A stretch of 64,000 nt of DNA from contig OX463862.1 of NCBI GenBank assembly GCA_949825065.1, forward strand, positions 19,089,118 to 19,153,117. Direction: 5' to 3'. Shown here piece after piece: positions 34,581 through 46,500 of the stretch. The translations under genes and the position numbers were made by a program. Position 1 is the stretch's first letter, and every line of letters begins with the position of its first letter. The notes under the pieces are model-generated. The model had not been told where the DNA came from and did not search any database. It worked only from the letters and a program-made list of their open reading frames with translations. This DNA comes from Odontocerum albicorne (taxonomy: Eukaryota; Arthropoda; Insecta; Trichoptera; Odontoceridae).

Positions 34581-37500
34581 GTATGCATTGGAATTTATAA
34601 TAACTGAAATATATTTATTACTTACGATTACCATTTTTTTTAACATATTATTTTTCTTACAATTTGATATTCTATTTTTTTTTATTCATATCTCAAAATG
34701 ATATTATTATGTTTTATTTATTACTCTATTTTACGACTTCAATTATGATTAATCAATCGACGATACGTGTTTATGAAAAGAATCATTGTTGAGTGATTCA
34801 TATTTAACACAAAGACTTGAATTTATTTTTAACAAACACTGTTTATTCCACTTTTTTATGACGGTATAACCCTACCGGTTTCAAGGCTTTCACCTCATCT
34901 TCAGGGGAGCGCAAACAAGACTAAATGCTGTTCGGACTGGTACCGATATAGACACTTCAACGGTTGGAGGCGGGAGGGGTGAGGGGAAGGCTAGGTATTA
35001 TTTCGGCCAAGAGCGGGGAGATTTTGGGGAAATAACTATTCAACAGATGCTCTGATCTGTATATTGACTTAGAAATTTCTAGGGCCTCCAATCTGTCCAA
35101 TCTATTTCCGTTGTCGCTAATATGTAAGAATTTGGCATCATTGATAGAAAAAGTATGATTCTCACGGTGACAATGATTAGCCATTTCAGAATAAATTAGA
35201 GGATTTGTTAAGGCAGATTGGTGTTCACGAAATCTCTTTTCAAAAGATCTTCCTGTCTTTCCTATATAGAAATTATCACAGTCAGCACATAAAAGTTTAT
35301 ACACACCGCTGTTGTTAAGTATTCCATTTTTGCCTTTCCCATTAAATAAGAGTTTCCGGAGATTGAAGTACACTAACTTCAATCTCCGGAAACTCTTATT
35401 TAATGGGAAAGGCAAAAATGGAATACTTAACAACAGCGGTGTGTATAAACTTTTATGTGCTGACTGTGATAATTTCTATATAGGAAAGACAGGAAGATCT
35501 TTTGAAAAGAGATTTCGTGAACACCAATCTGCCTTAACAAATCCTCTAATTTATTCTGAAATGGCTAATCATTGTCACCGTGAGAATCATACTTTTTCTA
35601 TCAATGATGCCAAATTCTTACATATTAGCGACAACGGAAATAGATTGGACAGATTGGAGGCCCTAGAAATTTCTAAGTCAATATACAGATCAGAGCATCT
35701 GTTGAATAGTTATTTCCCCAAAATCTCCCCGCTCTTGGCCGAAATAATACCTAGCCTTCCCCTCACCCCTCCCGCCTCCAACCGTTGAAGTGTCTATATC
35801 GGTACCAGTCCGAACAGCATTTAGTCTTGTTTGCGCTCCCCTGAAGATGAGGTGAAAGCCTTGAAACCGGTAGGGTTATACCGTCATAAAAAAGTGGAAT
35901 AAACAGTGTTTGTTAAAAATAAATTACAATGTCTTTAAACCTCCACAACGTTAATGCCTTAACTATAAACAACATAACAAAGACTTGATTTTTTTTAAAG
36001 GACGCTTTATTTATTTGGCCACAAAAAATCCAGGTATATCCAAGACACCTGCTTCTAAAAGAGGTTGTTTTTTTATACACACTTAAGGGATGAACATTTT
36101 GTCATCCTTTTTATACAAACTTAACATTTTGTCATCCTTTAAGGGATGAACATTTTGTCATCCTTTTTCAGACTTTGTATATGTCTATTTATCATTTACT
36201 ATTTAAATATTTTTTTATTTACTGTAGATTTTTTTAAACTTAATAAATATATTAATTTATGTTTTTGAAAATAATTGTTACACACACACACAGCACGCTA
36301 ATTGTCTGTCGAGGTAGAGGCAGAGGATAGTATGTCAAACTTTTCTATCACAACATACTTCCTTCGCCTCCTCCACATCGATACAACTTCTTAATTTTTT
36401 CTCACACTCCTTATTTTATTTCTTACTTTTCCTTATTTCAGAATTTTATTAATTTAGTCCAACCATACTTTTCTAGGTCATCCGCTACCACACACCCCAC
36501 TTATTCTTGTATTATAAATTTGTTTAGTTAATCTTTCGTCACCAATTCGTTCATCATGTCCAAACCACCTCAACATGCTCTTTTCACATTACTTCAACCC
36601 ACATTCATCCTTAATAGTTACATGTCTTATTCTATCAGTTTTCAACTCACATTCGTCCTTAATTATTACATGTCTTATTCTATCAGTTTTCAACTCACAT
36701 TTATCCCTAATTATTACATGTCTTATTCTATCAGTTTTCAACTCACATTCATCCTTTTGTTAATTATTACATGTCTCATTCTTTGATACATCTTTTAATG
36801 TAATATATTTTTATTATAGCTTTATGTTATACGATAAATATTTATAAATGTGAAATAAACATTATTCATGCATAAATTAAATTAAATACAATATTCCTTT
36901 TCAAAAAGTTTACAATATTTTAAATTTTGGTACATATGCACCACAAAGGGCTTTTGAAATCACAATTTCAGTTTTTTTTCTAAATGTAATTAATTATTTC
37001 AGTTTATAAAGATTTTTTTAACTAAAACAGATACTTTGACTTCGTCAACTAATGTTAGGATTTCCTCTTGAAGAGTTTTTATGTGTTGCTTGTTATTTCT
37101 TAAGAGAAAAATATTATATTTCAAGTCTAGAAACTGATTAGATAATTCCAATTAAATTTGAAAACAATTATTTTTCTTAACACAATGACTGCTTAAATAA
37201 TTTCTTTTGTATTTATGATGATACAATTTTTTTTCTTCTTATATTTTATCAGAGATCAGGTTTCAATCATCATCATATACCCTAACAAATTTACCATTAG
37301 GCCACTTGGCCAAAGAAATTTGGAATATAACAGTAATGGTTAGTTTGGACACCCAGCAAAAGTTAATATGCATGCCTATAAACATTTTCTGCGCTAAACA
37401 TTCAGCGCTAAACGCTAGTAAAAATTCCAAAATTTGTTCATAATTTTTTTGTATATTATTTAAAATGACCATACTATTAGAGTGGCCAAATTGTTAATAT

Positions 37501-40500
37501 GTAACACAAAATAAATGTGTTGAAATTGCAAATATCATCATCCACCGGGATTTACAGTTGATAAAGTGTTTGCAAATTCAAATTGTTAATTTAATTTATG
37601 CATACATAGCAGTTTATTTATTTTTGACTTTTTTTCATTATTTATATGTATTCATATTTTATATCCTCAATTTTGTATTATACATTACATACACATAAAA
37701 CTAGAAGACATAGATATGTACTCTAAGATTTATGTGTTTTTTTTTTACTTAACTTTTTATTATTGGCGAGTTTTCAAGTCATATTGTAAATATCTCATCA
37801 GTTTTTGTTTTTGTATCTCATAACAGATGAACATTCTACTGTTTCAATCATTTTTCCTTTTTTTTTAAAAACCTAAACAATTTTTTTTATTAAAACAGTA
37901 GAATGTTCATCTGTTATGAGATACGAAAACTAAAACTGATGAGAAATTGACACTCCATCTCTTAATATAAGAGTTGTTTTAACTGTAGAACAAAAACTTG
38001 AAATAATTACGAAAAATTAAAAGAATTGTTAAGGGGGTATTCTCATATCATGGGCCGAAAACTCGTCGATTTTTAAGATTTTTTTTCGATGAACGAATTA
38101 AAATTTTTAAATTGTTGTTTTTTTTAGACATATTTATCTTTTAAGAACATTTTCATAAAATTTCATGATAACATTTTTTTTTTTGTTATTAAGTCGGAAG
38201 TAAGGCCGCTCCTATATATGGAGGGGGTCCATTATGCCCATAATTGTGGCTGTTGTACAAGTCTGAGAATTAAAAAAAAAAATATGTTTTACTCAGAAAG
38301 CATGTAGTCGGTACTAAAATAATTAAAAAATAATAATTAGAAAAAAAATTGCATTTTTTTTTTGTCTTTAGGAGTGAAAAAAATCGAAAAAATTAATCGA
38401 TTGAAATAATTATAGTACCGGCTAAAGAGAGAGGTATAACAAAGAGAATAAGTACTTATTCATTAAAATCGGTTAATTAGTTTTGGATTTATTATGGGTA
38501 ATAGTTTAAAAAAAGTGATTTTTCAGGAAACGCGTTTAAAGTTTCAAGTGCGATTTTTACACAAATTAAAGTAAATATTTTCAACTTACTGTTAATCAGC
38601 AATTCCAGGGCCATATAAACTTGTTCAAAAATCCCGACAAACTATATATAAATTAATCATTCCAAGAAATCCTATTGGACGAAAATTCTTGGAAAATAAG
38701 GCTGCTTCCATAACAATAGACGACCCGAAAGCTGCGAAGCCCAGATCACTTTTCGACCGGCGCGCTCTACTATAAACCCTCGTAACTTTTCGAATTTTCA
38801 ATATTTTTTAAAATTTCTTACTGGAAATGATTCAGAAAGGATTATAAAAAAATCCATTTAAAAAAATCCAAATGAGAATACACCCTTAAAGTCATTGATG
38901 AATGAGATTGTCCACGAGTTTTTCATCCGAGTATAATCGAGAGTCTACTATTCTAGCACCAACTATTATTAGTATTATATGATATACACGAGTAGATTTC
39001 CTTCAAAATTATTCGAAGATCAAGTAATAAAACAAATGAAATAATTTTAGATTTGCCAAATGTTGATGATCCCCCACAATGGAGCGAAGTATACACAGTG
39101 AAAGGTGTCCTTTCCATTCCATATGCAGAACTGAAGGAGCCTTTTTATGCTTGGTAAGATATCAAATGTAAATGTGGGTTTATTGATAGCAACATAGTAT
39201 GTACATACATTGTAATATGTTTTATCAAACACTCTTGTTTCCACTTTATGTAACGGTATACTTAACGGTTTCAAGGTTTTCATCTCATCATCAGGGGAGC
39301 TCAAACACGACTCCCTTGATGATAATGAGGTGAAAGCCTTGAAACTGGTAAGGTTATACTGTTACATAAAATGGGATAAACAGTGTTTGATAAAACAAAT
39401 TACAATATATTTAAACCTCCACAATGTATACTCCTTAACTATAAATAAAATATAAAAACATACTATGTTGCTATCAATAAACTATCTCAATGTTTTTTTA
39501 TCATACGAGGTTTGATAAAAAATAAAGAGAATTATCATTTTCATCAAAAAGTATTTATTTAATCATTTATGGTATATTAATATTGTCCCCTTCAAAGTAT
39601 TCTCCATAGGATAAAATACACTTTTGCCAATTTTTTTTCTAATCCACAAAACATTTGTGGAACACACTTTTTGGGATAGTCTTTAGCTCAGTCGTTGTCC
39701 TTTTAATGTCCTCTGCATCTTCGGGAACAATAAAAAGTCGCAGGGGGGCATATCTGGTGAAAACGGTAGCTACGGACGGCATCACAATGGTGTCGGTTTT
39801 GTCCAAAATTCACTAATTAGTAGTGAAGTGTGACCCGGTGCATTATCATAGTGCAAAATCCAGGAGTTGTTTGCCCACAATTCTGATAGTTTTCTTAAGA
39901 TTGCCTCACGCAAATGGCGTGAAACCTCAAAAAAAATATTTTTAAAATGAAAAAATCACTAACATGCCAAAATGCATTGTAAATACTGGCCTGTCTAACA
40001 CAAACTGCCCATCTAATATGGCTGAAAATTAAAATATACATCACAGACAGTGTCGCCAATGTGAGGAAAAAAAGATGGTCTCAAAAAATAAACAGCCCGT
40101 GAAATTAAAAAATTCTTAGTATTTTTTTATCAACCCTCGTATACATAACATATATCCTAAAAATACATGTATATAACAAAGAAAATACATTTGTGTCAGA
40201 ATCTATCAAATTCAGAGTTAAGGCATTGGAGGCCACTTGACAACCATTTCGGAGGAAAACAATTTGTACCGTTTACTGGGAGAACACCATCTGGGAAAGT
40301 ATGGGGTTAAAGTACGTAATGTTATTCATCTGGTGGGACAAAGAAGCTGTCATATACTATGAATTGCTTCCAAAGAGTGTAACCATCACTTCCACGGTTT
40401 ATTGCCAGCAACCCTGTCCCTTTGAGGCCGCAATTCAAGAAAAACTATTGTTCCAAGAATGATTTTTCAGCATGATAACTCCTGTCGCATACTGCTAACA

Positions 40501-43500
40501 TTACAAAAGCCCTATTCTCTTGATTTTTCGCATACTGCTAACATTACAAAAGCCCTATTCATCAGATTTTCATCTTTTCCGCTCTATATCCAACAATCTC
40601 CGAGGAATCTCTTTTAATAATGACGCTGCTCTTCAAAATTGGCTTGACGACTTCTTCACCTCCAAACCACCGGCTTTCTTCAGGCGTGGAATCGAAAAAC
40701 TGCCCGAACATTGGTAGTCAATCATAAACAATGCAGAAGAATATATTATTGATTAGTTTATATGTTTTGTTTATTTAAAAAAAATTATTTAATAAAAACA
40801 CTACGAACTTATGCATTAATTTATCAACTATTTTTAATGGTTGATAAAAAAAACTGTATTGTAATAAAGTAAATAAAAAACAGGAAAAAAACTATATGGG
40901 CGTCAAAGATCAACATTACGATTACGTTTTTCAATTAAAAACTGCTTTAAATTCATCATGTTAAATTTACGGAAATTGTTTTCAAGTTCTTGATTTTCAA
41001 CCGTATATATTTTGTTTATCTCAGACGAGACTTTTTTTATACATACTCGTGAAATAAAAATGTCAATATCGACATATTCTAATTAATAAGATGGCCTTAT
41101 CATGCTTGACCTTTAAACTTTGTTCCATATTGACTGTGGTCAATGTGAGACATACTATAATATCTGCGGAAGATAATGTCTATATATTCCTAAAAGATCC
41201 AACCCACGAAGAATGAAAATGTGAGATGTATGAGAAACAGAACAGGGTCATTCCACGTGAAATTGTCACAATTTAAATAAAAATTCTACCTTACCCCATA
41301 TGGATTGTCTTGATTTTCAGTTTACATATTGTATGTATAGAGTGCACCTAAAATTATTCAGATTTTTTTGGTGAATAGGTTATTTTTAATTTTGTTGTTT
41401 TATATTTGTATTTCTGTATATTTTTATTCTTCTGATTGTGTGCGGTATATTATGGGATGAACATTTTTGGTCTTTCTGGAGTGATGATATGTGAGGAGTT
41501 TGATTTCGCATGATGTTTCCAGTTGTAATTGAGTGTCACTGTTTGTCAGGTTGATGAGAATGTGCAACGGGGTTTTGTTTTTGTGTAATCGAAAATCGGA
41601 AAGTAGTATCGATATATTTTTTTCATGCTTAATATCCTCAGCAAAAGCCTAGTTTACTGGGGACACGACAAGTGAAAGGCAACAAACCCAGATCCATTAA
41701 AATTGTATGTCCAAATTAAATTACCTGTTGTTTTTTCGCAAATTATGTATATTTCTTGTCCTGTGTAATAAATAAATACATAAATAAAATAAAAAATAAA
41801 TTAATTTAAAAAAATGTCAAAACAGAGAAACCATATACGAGTATGTTTCATTTTTAAGCTATTAAAATTATATGTAACTTGATAGGAATTGTATGACTTC
41901 ACTATTATATACCATTAAGGAAATATCAGCCGTTATATGTACTTCCAAAATATTTGTTGGCATTTTTTGTCTGGAGAATATGGAGGGTGCGGCAGGACTT
42001 CCCAACCAAGCGTTTGAATGACATTTTTTGTAATGTTGGTAATATGAGGGCGGGCATTATCGTGTTGCAGAATAACGCCATATTGCCGATCCGGCCTTTT
42101 TTGTTGGATTGCAGTGTTGAGTCGCTGCATTTGCAAAATGTATAGGTCCGCGTTGATTGCCTGATTGCGTTCAAGTATCTCGTAGTGGATGACATCTTGC
42201 CAATCCCACCAGATGCAAATCATCGTCTTGCGCGGATGCAAACCTTGTTTCGCTCTACGCATTGCTTGTTGACCCATTCTTTCCGTTTCTCATATTCACA
42301 TAAAGGCACAATTTTTCATCACCAGTAATGATGCGGTAAAGGAACCTTCGCTTGTGGCCATGCGTAGCTCGATGACGCGCGACCAAACCAGCAGAAATTG
42401 CCGAACGTTGATTTTTGTTGTTTTCACTCAAAACATGTGGAACCCAAGCGCTGAACTTTTGGACTTTTCCCATTGATTTAAGATGGCGGTATACAGTCAT
42501 GTGACTACAATTCATCTGCTCAGCCAATTCTACTGTGGTTTGAAGGGGATCTTCATGAATAATATGATTTAAGCGGTCCTCATCGAAGTCCACTGGTCGT
42601 CCGGAACGCTCCATGTCTTTCAGGTCGAAATTACCGTCTTTGAAACGCAAAAATCATCGACGAGCTGTCCTTTAATTCATAACATCTTCACCGTACACTT
42701 CGCAAATATCGCGAGTAGCTTTGGCAGCTTTATTCCCTCGATTGAACGCGAACAGAAGGAGGTGTCGAAAATGCTCACTTTCGTCTACTTGACATTCCAT
42801 TTTGATGGCTTGTAATCAAATAAAATAATATATGTAACGTAAAAGCAAACCCAATATCTTGTAGAGCAGAAAATTTTCTTTCAAATTACGTATAACCTTT
42901 ACCATTTTGTTTTATTTTGGTGTTCATTTTTAAATTTGGAAAAAAACGGACACAACTTATGTTAACACAATACAAATTATAAACTAAAATATCAAGGAAG
43001 TCTAAAGCGGTAAGGGGAAAACTATGTGTTGAGTTGACATGGAAACTATTTGTTGAGTTCACATGGACATAGAGTAATTTCACAGAAACTGTAAGTCTGT
43101 TTATAGAGTATTGGGATTTATGATACGAGTTTAGAAATCATTTATGAGGGGAGAGGTTCTCGGACCCCTCTACAGTGCGCTGGTACGTATCAAATTAGGT
43201 CATGGAGCATTGTGTGGAGTCCGCAGGAGATTTGTTACTTTCAAATGGTAAAGAAAGTCCAAAAGATATTTTTGAGATATCTCTGCTTACGTAAGTGAGG
43301 TTTCTACTCGTGGTTCTATCCTACAAGGTTTCTTTTAGGTATGTTGGGTTACTACCTTTTAGGTATGTTGGGTTACTACCTTTTAGGTATGTTGGGTTAC
43401 TACCTTTTAGGTATGTTGGGTTACTACCTTTTAAGCTTGAGGAGGAATGTAAAGGTCTCGTCTCTTTAAGTTGCTCTTTAAAAAGAGATCTTTTCCTATC

Positions 43501-46500
43501 AACTTTTAGCGTTACGGAAATATTGATCTATTTAGACAGGCAGTAAGTAGAACTAACTTGCCAAGTGCTCTTTCTTTGTTTCCCGGACTGTCACTTTTGA
43601 ATAGGACTTCAGATGTTAACATCTTCAACATTTCAGTTTTTTTTTTAAAGGAAGTATTTGGAGCTTTCTTCTCCATTAGCAATTATTTTGACTTAACAAT
43701 TGTTTATTAATTTTAATTTTCTTGTTACTTTGTATTATCTTTAAGCTTAGTATGTAATTATGTTTAACCTGTCTATATATGTATGTATAAGTTTTATAAA
43801 TAAATAAATAGTCAAATTATGCCATAAAAAATCTTCCCTCCGTCAATATTTACTCAAATGTATCAAAAAAGGTAGATTGGGTATTGGATCTCTTTTGCAT
43901 ATATACCTCCATTTAATGCTCTGCTGACGAATAGAACTGGAGATTCGTCTCTGCTCACCGTGACCTTTGTGAAGTAAATAATCATTTTCAACCATAATGT
44001 CGCGTGTTTGTTTTATCTCCTTTTTTTATGTTAATGTAAAATTCCTAGAAATTGTTATTTGTAACATTCTAAAAGTGTTGTATTGTAGATTGTTGCAGCA
44101 AAAACTTCGTGCAAACTTTCTGTTCTCTTCAAATTTTTTCTCTTTCTCATATCTGCACAGTGTCCTCGTCAAAATGTTATATCCTCATCACACCTTTCAA
44201 TATATCCACTCGATCAAATTTTTTTCATACAATTTATTTATTACACTCAGAAAACTAATGGCTGTGTAACTTCCACACTCTATTCTTACACCATTACCTT
44301 TATACAAGTATCACGGAACAGTCAATGCACTCCTCCAGTATTTTGGTGTGTTGTCAGATTCCCAACATTTGTTGAAAAACTGTCTCAGCATTCAATCATG
44401 CGTTCACCTCCATATGCTATTATACTTGAGAAATTGTAGCATGGTCCCTTTGACAGTTCACAAATTTGCCCCAATACAACCTTGTAACGACATTCAGTAA
44501 TTTTAATTATTTCATCAACTTTAATATAAGCCTCGATTCTAATAAATAGCAAGTTATTTAGGTAAATACATTACATAAAACTAACAATAATGACAAATGA
44601 ATTAATCTTGTTACAAATTAGCAAAAATGTGGCAGTTTGTTAAAATCAAATAATATTTGGTGACGTTTGTCAAGTCACTACGTTAGTCTGCATTGGCTAG
44701 GGATGGGGTATTCGATAATTGGATTTTCGATTTTTTTAACATGTACTTAAAATTAAATATTCGTAATTAATATTAATTCATAGTGGATCTTAGCCTATTT
44801 AAAGATAGATACAAATCATACGATACATTAGAAAGTCAGTATAATGAAAATTAGGAATTAAAACATCAGCTTAGGGAAAAACAATTTTTCGTTTTATAAA
44901 AAAACTATTCGATTTGTAAAAAAAAAACGATTTTACCCCATCCCTTTGAGACATGATATTTCAAATGTAACAGGAACTATCCTACATTTTTTCAAGTATA
45001 GTTCTGTGCTTCTTTATTTCTTACCATACCTACTTCTTTTAGACTAATCACGTTCGCATTTTCTAAATGTTCATCATTTTCAACAGTACCAGATTGTCTT
45101 TTGTTTCTACTATCACCACTCGTATAATTCTTCAAAATATTATTTCAATCTTTAACGAGCCATTCCTTCTAAAAAAAAACCCTTCCATTCGTATATTTTA
45201 TTCCACTCAACACCCGTATAATTTTTGTTTCACATCCTTAATATTTTCATATCTATGAAAATACATCTGGCAGATTTATTCCTTAAAAGCAATTTTTCCC
45301 CCATCAACCAGCTTTTGTATCGCTATCATTAGTGGTATTAACGACCGTGTAACTTGGTAAATGAATATATTATTTGGTGAATGTAACAAAAAAATTAAAT
45401 AAAAGATAAATCTGTGTAATAAGGAATGAGAATTATCTGAAAGTTACGGATTAGGAATATTTCGAGATAAGTAATGCTTCTTTTCTTTTCTCTCAAATAC
45501 AGCACGTCTGAATCGACCCAAACTGAGTGAACTGCAAAAATTCAATGGTGTGTGATATAAAATTTTTGTCTTGTGCTAGAGGGATCGAAACAATTTTTTT
45601 TGTTCTAAAAGGAGGTTGCATGTAAAACAGTTTAGAATCCCCTGTATTATATGGCAGCACTGGCATGTGTCAAAAGAGCTCACAGAGAAACAATAAAATT
45701 TATCATTGAATTATATTAAATTTTTTACGGATGTAATAAATTTTTCACATTGCTTTTATGAGTCATTTTATAGAATTTACAATTTATGGATGATAAGGAA
45801 TTTTTTCTTTAGTAAAAATCATAAATCTTCCACACGTTTTCTAGTGAAGGACTTTTTAAAGTTTTGTACGTGCTACCCTGACCAATAACAGACTAAAAGA
45901 ACTCTTGATCTCATATCAGTAATGTAACATATTTTGTTCCCGATTTTCCTTTCCTGTCCATCGGCCTTTCCTTTTTCCTTTGATTGATGATATTTCACTT
46001 TTATTTTTATTATTTATGCTGTTCATGAACTTCGTACAAATGAATAATGATTTTTTAGTGTCAACTTTGATGTATGGGAGTGAAACGTAGACGTGGGAAA
46101 AGACAGGAGCTGAATGAATGCTATAGAAATGCGTGCATTGAGAAAAATACATGGATTGACAATGTATGACAGAATACGGAATAAAGCGATTAAGGATGAA
46201 TGTGAACTTAAGGCTGGTGTGTTAAATAAGATGAATATGTATGGGAGGGAAAAGTGAACGTGGAAATATACTACAAGGAACCAAATAAATGCTATACAAA
46301 TGTGCAATGATAACAATACATGGAGTGACAATGTATGATGGAATACAGAATTTAGTGATTATGGATGAATGTGAACTTAAGGCTGATGTGTTGAGTAAGA
46401 TGAAGAAGAGCACGCTGATATGGTTTGGGTATATGGAACAAATGAATGATGAAAGACTAACAAAACAAATGTATAGTGCAAAAGTGAGTGGAAGGCGTGT

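Larger units (their letters stand above)
34821..35976. mobile_element. Penelope-like element inserted as a near-perfect palindrome
   Basis: Two 550-bp arms (34820-35369 and 35376-35925) are inverted around a six-base spacer. Each encodes the GIY-YIG endonuclease end of a Penelope-like retroelement (GVYKLLCADCDNFYIGKTGR then SFEKRFREH). The right side has about 51 bp more of the element tail (35926-35976). A 12-bp duplication, ACAAAGACTTGA, flanks the whole (34809-34820 and 35977-35988). No reverse transcriptase is present. Located in 26-29-p intron 1. Confidence 0.93.

Noticed and set aside
34821..35976. Palindrome as an assembly or amplification artefact
   Set aside because: The ends coincide with element ends, the two sides have unequal tails, and a 12-bp direct duplication flanks the unit; an artefact would mirror arbitrary flanking sequence. 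It still deserves a read-level check.
36556..36786. Repetitive 76-residue protein
   Set aside because: The repeated YMSYSISFQLTF is only the translation of a 48-bp tandem repeat inside a non-LTR fragment; there is no coding context.
43295..43546. Protein with repeated FRYVGLLP
   Set aside because: It is a 24-bp tandem repeat read in one frame, with no splice or homology support.
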